From Burkholderiales bacterium (GTDB lineage Bacteria; Pseudomonadota; Gammaproteobacteria; Burkholderiales; UBA11063): DNA of 50,462 nucleotides. The position numbers and the translations under genes were made by a program. Of this stretch, positions 36,337 to 45,033 are shown piece after piece. Below the pieces are notes generated by a model. That model saw nothing but the letters and a program-made list of their open reading frames with translations, was not told the origin of the DNA and made no database searches. The DNA lies in the NCBI GenBank assembly GCA_019744945.1, contig JAIETT010000085.1, positions 1-50,462 on the forward strand, written 5' to 3'. How positions within the stretch are numbered: the stretch's first letter is position 1; every line of letters begins with the position of its first letter.

Positions 36337-36830
36337 TCACAAATAATATTATTCGGGTTGGTGAAATTTACGACGTTAACCCCAAAAAATACACGGCTAG
36401 AGTCTATTTTGCGGACAGTGATTCGGTGTCAGGTGAGTTACCAATTGGCGTAATTGGTACAAGAAACAGACAATATGATTTACCAAATAAAAATGATCAA
36501 TGCTGGTGTGCTTTTATCGCACCAAGTTTATCGGACGGAGTGATTTTTGCGATTACTTACAATGATGTAGATTTGCCGCCTTGTGGTGATGAAAATGTTA
36601 AATCAACTACTTATCCCGATGGTACGGTAGTTAGCTATGATAGCAAAGAACATAAGCTAATTATCGATTGTGCTGGCGAGGTAACCATTAATGCAGAAGT
36701 AATTAATCTGAATGGTAAGCTAATCATCAATAATAAGCCGTGGCTGGAACATCAGCATAAAGCTGGTAAATTACTCGATGGAGATAGCAAACCAGTTAGC
36801 GGTATGTCAGGTGATGGTGTGGTTGGGTAA
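36333..36830 (+). CDS. baseplate assembly/spike protein V-like
   Basis: RVGEIYDVNPKKYTARVYF...YPDGTVVSYDSKEHKLIID. Confidence 0.88.
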   Translation: MITNNIIRVGEIYDVNPKKYTARVYFADSDSVSGELPIGVIGTRNRQYDLPNKNDQCWCAFIAPSLSDGVIFAITYNDVDLPPCGDENVKSTTYPDGTVVSYDSKEHKLIIDCAGEVTINAEVINLNGKLIINNKPWLEHQHKAGKLLDGDSKPVSGMSGDGVVG

Positions 36831-36847
36831 AGGTTGATGCAAAAGCA

Positions 36848-36890
36848 AAACCCCGACGAGTTAGCGCTCATATGTCGGGGTTTTTTCATA
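36848..36890 (+). terminator. intrinsic terminator
   Basis: aaaaccccgacgagttagcgctcatatgtcggggttttttc. Confidence 0.8.
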
Positions 36891-36962
36891 AGAATAAGAA
36901 AGGATATTATAATCGAAAACAAGACAGAAGTCAAGCTAAAAGCTGACAAAGGAGCGGTTAAA

Positions 36963-37091
36963 ATGAGTGAATTAATCGAAAAACATGATAAATTACGCAA
37001 GTTTTTATATTTTGCAATTAGTATAGCAGCGTTAGCTGCGGTATTAGTGCCAATTGCAATAGGTGTTGGTGTTTGGATTGCAAATCACTAA
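36963..37091 (+). CDS. 42 aa single-TM protein
   Basis: MSELIEKHDKLRKFLYFAISIAALAAVLVPIAIGVGVWIANH; RBS aaaggagcgg; the longer 36834 ORF would read through a terminator. Confidence 0.5.
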   Translation: MSELIEKHDKLRKFLYFAISIAALAAVLVPIAIGVGVWIANH

Positions 37092-37172
37092 CTTGAAATT
37101 CCGTATTATCTTCTTATATGTAATATTGACTATAATATTTGTTATGGTCTAATATTTACAGGACAGTAAAAT

Positions 37173-37619
37173 ATGGGTAATACTAAACTTAAATTAGTAA
37201 AAATCGAAGGTGATGTTTTTGTTTATGACTTGAAAGACGGAAGAAGAATTCAATTAGCATTTGATTTAGATAATGGTTGTGAAGTTACGGAGTTATTATC
37301 AGACAATGAAGAAGTGAATGCAGGAAGTATTTCATGGGAACATAATGATGAAGAATATGATGGTTATGAACGCATTCAGGATGAGCGTTGTCATATTACA
37401 CATTTAAATCTCTTTTCTGGATATATAAGGCAAGGTATTGGTACTGAGATTATTAGAAAATTGAAAGAAGATTATGGGTGCCTAGTAACATTTTCAGACG
37501 ATGATGGTATACGTCGAGATGATGGGAGTCATCTTACTGGTGATGGTCCTGCGTTTGTTAACAGTTTAAAACGCAATGAAATTATTGAAGACATTAATGA
37601 TGAAGGATTAATGTACTAG
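37173..37619 (+). CDS. GNAT-like protein (putative moron)
   Basis: LNLFSGYIRQGIGTEIIRKLKED resembles acetyl-CoA binding motif A. Confidence 0.45.
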   Translation: MGNTKLKLVKIEGDVFVYDLKDGRRIQLAFDLDNGCEVTELLSDNEEVNAGSISWEHNDEEYDGYERIQDERCHITHLNLFSGYIRQGIGTEIIRKLKEDYGCLVTFSDDDGIRRDDGSHLTGDGPAFVNSLKRNEIIEDINDEGLMY

Positions 37620-37652
37620 AGTTACCAACGGTGTCATCTATTTAACTTCAAA

Positions 37653-37680
37653 AAAAGGCTACCCTAAGGGTAGCCTTTTC
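37653..37680 (+). terminator. intrinsic terminator
   Basis: aaaaggctaccctaagggtagccttttc. Confidence 0.8.
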
Positions 37681-37691
37681 TATTGGCATGA

Positions 37692-37853
37692 ATGGATAGA
37701 GTCAAGGTGAGAATAAATAAAGTAGCTAATCAAATGGCTGATAAATTTGAAACAAATAAAAATTTTAGAAGTTGGATGTGGGCGGTTGTTGGTGTGATAT
37801 TTTGTTTTGCTGTTCTGAAATCCTTGCACGCATTAATTTTAACATTGAAATAA
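37692..37853 (+). CDS. 53 aa small membrane protein
   Basis: MDRVKVRINKVANQMADKFETNKNFRSWMWAVVGVIFCFAVLKSLHALILTLK*. Confidence 0.4.
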   Translation: MDRVKVRINKVANQMADKFETNKNFRSWMWAVVGVIFCFAVLKSLHALILTLK

Positions 37854-37900
37854 GTGTTATTCCAGTATAATACCTTAATAATTTATATTGGGGAATAAGA

Positions 37901-39301
37901 ATGTCACAAGAAAAAAGCGCACAAGAACCGAATAATACAACAACAGATTCAGTGGGAGATGCGATTAATTATCTTAAAAACATCATAAAGAATGGTAGCA
38001 AGGTTCTAGTGGCTTTTTTGATTGTCTTTATTTTTAGCATATTTTTGACACAATGTTCAAAAAAAGACTACACCAGTAGTCTTAATGCAATCGAGAGCGT
38101 GAGTGAGTATCAGTTGGTAAATGAATCAGTGCTAGAAAGTAGCGGACAAATAATCAATAATATTAGCAAATTAAATGGAAATAATCAGGCACTAAAACAT
38201 TATTTGGATAAAGATGTAAAAAGCCAGTTTAATGATGTTAGCGGCAGCATCGGTGCGTTAAATAGTCAAATCGGCAATTTATATTCTTTACTAAACAATA
38301 CTCTAATGGTAATGTCTATTATATTGGGGATTTTTACCTTAATTATTGCAGTTCTGGGATTTTACATATCTAATATAATTACAGCAAGGTATAGAGAAAT
38401 TAAGGCATCTGAAAAACAGATTAGCAAGATTAAAAATATTGTTATTGCTTCTGAAAAAGCGGCTAACGGTGCGTCAAACAGCGTTAAGAGAGTGGATAAA
38501 GTTGTAGAATCTTATCTTGCTGAAGCAGAAAAAATTGTTGGTATAATCAATGACTCATCGAAAGTAGTTAAGGAGTCATTGGACAATACACTAATGGTTC
38601 AGAATGAAGTGGAAAAGTATAACAATGAAATTCAAAATGCATTATCAAATAAAGGCCATGAATTATATGAAACTTTCAGGAAAGAACATATAGCTTCAAT
38701 AATAACGGATTTAAAAGAGAATGTTGAAAATATTGAGTTTTACCACTCTGAGCTGATAACAAATTTGAGGTATTTGTCTTTTAATGATCTAAACCAATGC
38801 TTAAATACCTATTATATATCGCCAAAAATATCTGCAGATCAGGAAATTTCTAGTAGATATGTGCATATATTGATGTTGTTAGATTTAGAAATGTGCCTTA
38901 GAGATGAATCTTTATTGATCAGAATTTTAAATCATAGATCTTATATATTAAAATTACCATTCACATATGTTCAATTAAAAAATTTATTCGGCTTGTTTGT
39001 TAGTATGACATTTAAAGATGAGCAGAAGTCTGATATTAAACATTTACTGGCTGGTTTCATTAAGAAAGATAATTATAGTAAATTTAGGTCTTTCTTCCGA
39101 AATATTGAGACAAAATCTGAAAGTGATCAATTTATAAAAGGACTGTTGAAATTTGATATAAATATTTTTGATGGGTATATTGCACGTTGGAAACAGTTTT
39201 GTGGGGATGGTGGAAATTTTTATGAAAATGAAATTAACAATATGGCACTAATGGAACAATTTAAGCTGGAATTAACGCCTGAAAATGAAAAAATATACTA
39301 A
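37901..39301 (+). CDS. 466 aa membrane-anchored coiled-coil moron
   Basis: Two TM segments, long coiled coil, ~200 aa unassigned C-terminal domain. Confidence 0.65.
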   Translation: MSQEKSAQEPNNTTTDSVGDAINYLKNIIKNGSKVLVAFLIVFIFSIFLTQCSKKDYTSSLNAIESVSEYQLVNESVLESSGQIINNISKLNGNNQALKHYLDKDVKSQFNDVSGSIGALNSQIGNLYSLLNNTLMVMSIILGIFTLIIAVLGFYISNIITARYREIKASEKQISKIKNIVIASEKAANGASNSVKRVDKVVESYLAEAEKIVGIINDSSKVVKESLDNTLMVQNEVEKYNNEIQNALSNKGHELYETFRKEHIASIITDLKENVENIEFYHSELITNLRYLSFNDLNQCLNTYYISPKISADQEISSRYVHILMLLDLEMCLRDESLLIRILNHRSYILKLPFTYVQLKNLFGLFVSMTFKDEQKSDIKHLLAGFIKKDNYSKFRSFFRNIETKSESDQFIKGLLKFDINIFDGYIARWKQFCGDGGNFYENEINNMALMEQFKLELTPENEKIY

Positions 39302-39303
39302 TT

Positions 39304-39330
39304 AAATGCACCCGAAGAGGTGCATTTTAC
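39304..39330 (+). terminator. intrinsic terminator
   Basis: aaatgcacccgaagaggtgcatttt. Confidence 0.75.
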
Positions 39331-39398
39331 ATTTATGGATTACTCAAATTGAGGAATCAAAGCATATCATTAGTTTATGTCGTAAGAGCAAGAAGGAA

Positions 39399-39426
39399 TT
39401 TACAAATTTGTAAATCATGATATAAT
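39399..39426 (+). promoter_or_regulatory. promoter of second C4-like leader with palindromic operator
   Basis: TTTACA-16-TATAAT; TTTACAAATTTGTAAA perfect 16-bp palindrome covers the -35. Confidence 0.75.
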
Positions 39427-39437
39427 ACGGGCAGGAA

Positions 39438-39573
39438 TTCAAAACTCCTTTAGTTAACTGTAAGCGGCGCCAACCGTTCAATGGCTTTTTTATTTTCCAC
39501 GCCCAAAAATCAATGGGTTGGAGTGCGACTAATATATTGAATATGTCCAGCCGTCTTACAGCGGTGTTTTGAG
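39438..39573 (+). ncRNA. C4-like antisense/leader RNA, copy 2
   Basis: TTCAAAAC...CTGTAAG (seg1) complementary to CTTACAG...GTTTTGAG (seg2). Confidence 0.7.
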
Positions 39574-39632
39574 CTCCAGCCCTACCCACAAGGTAGATAA
39601 TTCAAAACAACTTTCCCTGTAAGGAAATCATC

Positions 39633-40799
39633 ATGACTAAACAATTGCCAATGGCTATAAATTTGTCCATGGAATCAAAACAACACGTTTTAGAAAATCT
39701 TCTTAACTGCTTCACATTTGTTGACACCGAAAACAAACTGGTTATTGCTTATCCAGTCTTTTTGCATTTGGGGTATACCAAAGAATCAGCACAGGCAGTT
39801 TTATCTAAGCCGATGCTGTTACAATATACTAACCATAAAGGATTTGTCCCACGAGAAGATTTTTTCATTAGCATAGCTCAAATTGGTGAGCTAATTGTTA
39901 ATGCGCCAGAAGCTAAATATATATCTCATGTACTTGAATTTGTAAAAAACACGCTAATGCCATTATTTAAGCCAGCAGCACCTCAAACGTCACCAGAGAC
40001 AAATAAAATTGAATTAAATCCAGTTAAGGCAAGCGAGCCGTTAATGATGTCGAGCCAAGAGATTGCAAATGTTGTTAAACGTCGTCATGATAACGTAAAA
40101 CGCACGATGGAAATGTTACAGAACAAAGAGTTAATTAGTTTTACTCAAATTGAGGAAAACTCTGAAAGTAAAGTTGGCCGCCCTAAAACGGTATACCATG
40201 TTAACAAACGAGATAGCTATGTGGTAGTCGCGCAACTATCGCCAGAATTTACCGCCGATTTAGTGGATCGCTGGCAAGAATTAGAAAATCAGTTAGCTGG
40301 TGGTGTGCCACAAATTAGCGCACAGCCTGTTACTACAGCTCCAGCATTACCGAGCGCCAAAGATTTGGCCTTGATGGTGATCAAATCCGAGGAAGAAAAA
40401 GAATCTCTTTTAATCGACTATAATTTTTTAAGTAAAGAACTTTGCCAAACGATTCGAGAAAAGGCGCAAATTGGCTCCAAGCGCGAAGCTTCAGCATTAG
40501 GCAAATTAGCCCGCGCGAATGATAAGCTCAAGTTACGCGATGAGAAAATTTGTCAACTTGAGGCAAAATTAAGCAGCCCTGTGTCAGAATATGAGTATGC
40601 AACAATTTTAGCAGTGCAAAGTCGGCTGAAATATATAAAAGTTAGCGGTTTGAAATTAACTTACTTCTGTAATCGAAATGGTTTAGTTATTAAAGACATT
40701 CCAGATGACCGCTATGGTGCGGTACATTCGTATCCAGCGCAAGCATGGCGAGATGTGTATCAGATTGATATAAATGCAGTTTTAAATAAGGTAGCATAA
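39633..40799 (+). CDS. Rha-type phage regulatory/antirepressor-like protein, copy 2
   Basis: Shared N-terminus and linker with 18623-19801; LMMSSQEIANVVKRRHDNVKRTMEML...SKVGRPKTVYHVNKRDSYVVVAQLSPEFTADLVDRWQELE (Rha domain). Confidence 0.9.
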   Translation: MTKQLPMAINLSMESKQHVLENLLNCFTFVDTENKLVIAYPVFLHLGYTKESAQAVLSKPMLLQYTNHKGFVPREDFFISIAQIGELIVNAPEAKYISHVLEFVKNTLMPLFKPAAPQTSPETNKIELNPVKASEPLMMSSQEIANVVKRRHDNVKRTMEMLQNKELISFTQIEENSESKVGRPKTVYHVNKRDSYVVVAQLSPEFTADLVDRWQELENQLAGGVPQISAQPVTTAPALPSAKDLALMVIKSEEEKESLLIDYNFLSKELCQTIREKAQIGSKREASALGKLARANDKLKLRDEKICQLEAKLSSPVSEYEYATILAVQSRLKYIKVSGLKLTYFCNRNGLVIKDIPDDRYGAVHSYPAQAWRDVYQIDINAVLNKVA

Positions 40800-40800
40800 A

Positions 40801-40923
40801 ATGGCAGAAAAATTTAGTAATTATTTTAATGGGCGGATGGTGCGTTTTCTGGAACATGAAGATCGGCTGTATGTTGATACCGATGATCTGGCGTTACTCT
40901 TTACCGAGCCAACCAAGCATTAA
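40801..40923 (+). CDS. 40 aa micro-ORF analogous to 19798-19944
   Basis: MAEKFSNYFNGRMVRFLEHEDRLYVDTDDLALLFTEPTKH*. Confidence 0.5.
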   Translation: MAEKFSNYFNGRMVRFLEHEDRLYVDTDDLALLFTEPTKH

Positions 40924-40976
40924 TTTGAGTGTTACCAGCCAAACCGGTAACCGAGTAAAACAGATAGTTATAACTA

Positions 40977-41002
40977 AAGCCACCTTCGGGTGGTTTTTTT
41001 AT
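40977..41002 (+). terminator. intrinsic terminator
   Basis: aaagccaccttcgggtggttttttta. Confidence 0.8.
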
Positions 41003-41036
41003 TGGAACTAACAATTAATAGCATAGGGATTATGGC

Positions 41037-41459
41037 ATGAGCATCGTTGATAGTTTAATAAGCATCGCTACGGGTAAACTTGGTGGATTTGGCGAGATTA
41101 TATTTTATGTAAACCCGTTAAAGACCATGACCTTTAGCGATGCAGAGCATAACTCATCGGTTGAGTATGCTGAGCATAAAATTGTCGGTGAAAAACCCAA
41201 GCTCGAGTTTATCGGTGAAAATCTTGATGAAGTAAGTCTGAACATTAAATTATCGTCATGGTTTGGGGTTAATCCAGCTGCGGCGCTTATCTTGTTTGAT
41301 GAGTATCGCAGCAATGGGGATATTTTTGATTTGATTTTAGGCGAAAATGTGTTGGGTGAATATGTGATTACCTCAACCAGCAAGAGCTATAAAGATGTGA
41401 ACTGGTTCGGGCAAATTACTGAGCTAGATTTATCTGTTAAATTCAAAGAGTATAATTAA
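41037..41459 (+). CDS. tail protein U-like
   Basis: LGGFGEIIFYVNPLKTMTF...AEHKIVGEKPKLEFIGENLDEVSLNIKLSSWFGVNP. Confidence 0.85.
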   Translation: MSIVDSLISIATGKLGGFGEIIFYVNPLKTMTFSDAEHNSSVEYAEHKIVGEKPKLEFIGENLDEVSLNIKLSSWFGVNPAAALILFDEYRSNGDIFDLILGENVLGEYVITSTSKSYKDVNWFGQITELDLSVKFKEYN

Positions 41460-41540
41460 ATATTAAATTAATTCAATTGGTTAAATTAAGTGTGTATAAT
41501 GTAACCGATTGTAATAACAGTCTTTTTTATTTGGTGAAAT

Positions 41541-41864
41541 ATGAAACTTGTACTAAATTTAGCTGGCAAAACTGAGATAAATTTTAAGCCAGCCACGGTT
41601 TTGGAAGAGGTGCAGCAAAATATCTTGCACTTGTTTAGCTTGAAACGCGGTGAAGTTCCTTATGCACGCAGTAAGGGCGTAGATCCAGATATTATTGATC
41701 AACCGGTTGATGTTGCTAAAATAAAATTCACTCAAAATTTTACTAAGCTAGTTAAAGAATATGAACCGCGTGCCGAGATATTAAAGATAGGCTGGAACGA
41801 GGCTAATATCGATGGTGAGCTCTCACCAAAAATTTTATTATCAGTTGATGAAAGATATTTATGA
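41541..41864 (+). CDS. baseplate protein W-like (gp25 family)
   Basis: EEVQQNILHLFSLKRGEVPYARSKGVDP. Confidence 0.88.
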   Translation: MKLVLNLAGKTEINFKPATVLEEVQQNILHLFSLKRGEVPYARSKGVDPDIIDQPVDVAKIKFTQNFTKLVKEYEPRAEILKIGWNEANIDGELSPKILLSVDERYL

Positions 41865-42979
41865 TTTACAATTTACCACCAATAACCTTTGCGGCAAAAG
41901 ACCCAGACGCTATAAAAAACGGTATGCTTGCAAAGTATAAAGAGTTATCAGGTAGAACATTAGCACCAGCTGATCCAACTACGACTCTTTTTGAAGTATT
42001 TACCGCTCAATTTGTTAGTTTACGTGCCGCAATTGACTTTACCGGCAAACAAAATTTATTGGCTTATGCTGAAGATGATTATCTTAAGCATCGAGTGTCA
42101 GATTTTGGGCTAAAGGCTAAAGAAGCGGTTAAAGCTAGAGTTAGCATGGTTTTTACAATGACGCAGAAATTGAGCTATGGATTGACGATTAAAAAAGGTA
42201 CCAGAGTAACTGCAGATAGTAAGTTTTATTTTGAGGTTCCTGAGAGCGTAACTATTCAATCGGGTGATATTTCGGCTTTAATTATTTGTGTTGCTACTAT
42301 TGGTGGTGATGCGGGTAATTTGTATAAGGCTGGGTTAATAACTAATCTTGTTGATCCCATTGCTTATATCGGCGGAGTGGTTAATATCGATGATTCTGCA
42401 GGTGGTGATGATGATGAGTCCAATGATTCATTAAGAGAGCGTAGATTGCTAGCACCTGAAGCGTTGTCCACGGCTGGTCCAGACAATGCTTATAAATATT
42501 GGGCTAAATCGGCCACGACTGATGTTATTGATGTCGAAGTTTATTCGCCTGAGCCTGGAGTTGTGCGAATCGTGCCGTTAATGGCTGACGGTAGGATGCC
42601 AACCAAAACTGAGCTGGAATTAATCTTATCAACTTGTAATCCAAGCGATAAGCGTCCTTTAACTGATAACGTTGAAGTTGCCATACCCACACAAGTTGAC
42701 TATAGCATTAAACTCAAATATTGGATTAGCTCTAAAACTAATATTGAAATCAGTCAAGTGCAAGATAACGTTAATAAAGCGATACAGAATTTCATTTATT
42801 TAACCAAGACTAAACTTGGCCGCGCGATTAATCCCTCGGTATTAAATCAAATAATTATGGCGGCAGGAGCCAGACGGACACAAATTGATAACCCGGTTCA
42901 AACGGAATTAAATTCGTGGAAAGTTGGCAAAAATATAAGCTGTAGCGTTGAGTTTGGCGGTATTGAGGAAGATTGCTAA
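41861..42979 (+). CDS. baseplate protein J-like
   Basis: GGDDDESNDSLRERRLLAPEALSTAGPDNAYKYWA. Confidence 0.92.
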   Translation: MIYNLPPITFAAKDPDAIKNGMLAKYKELSGRTLAPADPTTTLFEVFTAQFVSLRAAIDFTGKQNLLAYAEDDYLKHRVSDFGLKAKEAVKARVSMVFTMTQKLSYGLTIKKGTRVTADSKFYFEVPESVTIQSGDISALIICVATIGGDAGNLYKAGLITNLVDPIAYIGGVVNIDDSAGGDDDESNDSLRERRLLAPEALSTAGPDNAYKYWAKSATTDVIDVEVYSPEPGVVRIVPLMADGRMPTKTELELILSTCNPSDKRPLTDNVEVAIPTQVDYSIKLKYWISSKTNIEISQVQDNVNKAIQNFIYLTKTKLGRAINPSVLNQIIMAAGARRTQIDNPVQTELNSWKVGKNISCSVEFGGIEEDC

Positions 42980-43539
42980 TGGATATACTCAATACCAAGT
43001 TAATTGATTTAATGCCAGCCACTTTAAAATCTAGCCAAGAAATACAGTGGATTTGCGCGTCGGTGCAGCCTGAAATCGATGAGATCATCGCGTGTATTGA
43101 CAAAATATTATTTACTCGCCTGAATTATCTGGATGATTTAACTTTAGATTATTTACTTGTTGAGTGCAATATAGCCAATTCACCAGAAATGACACTAATT
43201 GCTACTCGACAAGACAAAATTAATTTTATTAAAAATTACGTTCAACTTAAAAAATTAAAAGGTACTAAGGCTGGAATTCAATATGTACTTAATTTATTAG
43301 GGTTTCGCGGCGATATTTTGGAATGGTTTGAATATGGTGGCAAGCCATATAATTTCCAAATTTCCATCGCTGGTGCAGAATCTTTGCCGCCAGAAAGAAT
43401 GAAATTATTAAATGCTTTAATTTTAGAGTATAAAAATACTCGAAGTTGGCTGAGTTATATCCAAAATGTAGCTCTAAAATCAACTACATATGTAGCGATT
43501 TCAACAACTATTAATATTACAGTGAGAGATAAACAATGA
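42973..43539 (+). CDS. tail protein I-like
   Basis: LKKLKGTKAGIQYVLNLLGFRGDILEWFEYGG. Confidence 0.88.
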   Translation: MLMDILNTKLIDLMPATLKSSQEIQWICASVQPEIDEIIACIDKILFTRLNYLDDLTLDYLLVECNIANSPEMTLIATRQDKINFIKNYVQLKKLKGTKAGIQYVLNLLGFRGDILEWFEYGGKPYNFQISIAGAESLPPERMKLLNALILEYKNTRSWLSYIQNVALKSTTYVAISTTINITVRDKQ

Positions 43540-45032
43540 CATCAAATACCATAATCACAGAGGTTGGACTAGCTAAAATAGCAGCGGCAATAGCTGCTAA
43601 AACTACGGTTAAATTAACCACATTTGCTGTTGGCGATGGGAATTATGCCCCAACCGGAAAAGAAACAAAATTACGAAGCGAAAAGTATCGCAAACTAATA
43701 GACAGCGCCTCTTCCGATCCAGAAAATAAAGATACATTACTTTTAAATACGGTCATCCCCGAAAATGTTGGTGGGTGGTATATACGCGAATACGGGATTT
43801 TTGACGATGTTGGTGATTTAATTGCGATTGGAATAGCTAATGAGACATATAAGCCGGCGCCAGATGATGTTAAAGCCGTAACAATTAGCTTTACTGCGAG
43901 AGTTAAAATTTCAAATATTGAAGTAGTCGAGTTTAATATTCGGCTAGATGGTTATGCTGATGTTGGATATGTTAATCAGCAAGATGAATTAATTAAAAAG
44001 TGGACTGATAAAAATTATCAAATTAAGCTTAACTATATGCCAATCCAACAAGGTGGCGGTATTGATCAATTAGGAAATAAGATTTATATTGGTTACAGTA
44101 GCGACCAACGCATTAAAGTAACGGTAGATAAAATTGATTACGGTAATTTAGTTACTGATAACGTTTTAAATAGCGGAGCATTGCCAGCACAATTTAAAAC
44201 ATTAAAGGTTAGTGGTGAGACTAGGTTAAATTCTGGAGTCATAGAAGGTAAATTTACAGCCCCAACTCCAGCGATTACTGACACTACCGCCCAAGTAGCA
44301 AACATGACAGCGATTAACAATGCAGTAACTCAAATTGCTAGCATTAATTTTTCTGCTGTAATTGATGGTGTTCTATCTATTACAGAGGCTCAAGCGCGAA
44401 GGAGTGGAATAGTAATTGGCGGAGTGTTAACGAGCGATGTTAATATACAATTACCAGCTATAGCTAAAACTTATTTTATTTATATCAATGGGTCTCTTGG
44501 AGGTTTTAGTTTAACTGTTAGCTCTACGACAGGTATCGCACAGCCATTATATGTTGGTGGTAATTTATTGGCAACCAATGGAACTACAACACTGTATCGC
44601 TTAAGTGCGCTCTACAATACAAATTTCTATGGTAATAGTTATTATAACTATGACATAGCAACAAATGACAAGAGCTACAGAATTGCTAATACTGCCCATG
44701 TGAGCAATGCATTAACAGCCAATGGTAAAGGTATAACTAACAACTCTACAGCGCTTAACAGTTATGATGTATACGCATCGGGCAGAATAATTCAAAGGGG
44801 CGCAATTAGTGTTCCAAAAAATACTTACGTTGCTTTGACTTTTCCGATAACTTTTCCAAATAATTGTTTGAATTTTCAGTGCACAGCTTCCTACCAAGAT
44901 GAATCAACTGATGTTCTCGGTGCATACTTTAACAAAAATTCATTAACAACATCTGGTGTCAATGTTGGAGCATATGATTCAAATGGCAACCCTAGAACTT
45001 TAATGGTATATTGGACAGCGATAGGAAATTAA
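43536..45032 (+). CDS. tail fibre protein
   Basis: TNTIITEVGLAKIAAAIAAKTTVKLTTFAVGDGNYAPT... N-terminal tail-fibre domain. Confidence 0.9.
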   Translation: MTSNTIITEVGLAKIAAAIAAKTTVKLTTFAVGDGNYAPTGKETKLRSEKYRKLIDSASSDPENKDTLLLNTVIPENVGGWYIREYGIFDDVGDLIAIGIANETYKPAPDDVKAVTISFTARVKISNIEVVEFNIRLDGYADVGYVNQQDELIKKWTDKNYQIKLNYMPIQQGGGIDQLGNKIYIGYSSDQRIKVTVDKIDYGNLVTDNVLNSGALPAQFKTLKVSGETRLNSGVIEGKFTAPTPAITDTTAQVANMTAINNAVTQIASINFSAVIDGVLSITEAQARRSGIVIGGVLTSDVNIQLPAIAKTYFIYINGSLGGFSLTVSSTTGIAQPLYVGGNLLATNGTTTLYRLSALYNTNFYGNSYYNYDIATNDKSYRIANTAHVSNALTANGKGITNNSTALNSYDVYASGRIIQRGAISVPKNTYVALTFPITFPNNCLNFQCTASYQDESTDVLGAYFNKNSLTTSGVNVGAYDSNGNPRTLMVYWTAIGN

Positions 45033-45033
45033 G

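Noticed and set aside
36834-37091. 85 aa ORF starting at 36834
   Set aside because: The start would translate through a strong terminator hairpin; the 42-aa ORF from 36963 with an RBS is preferred.
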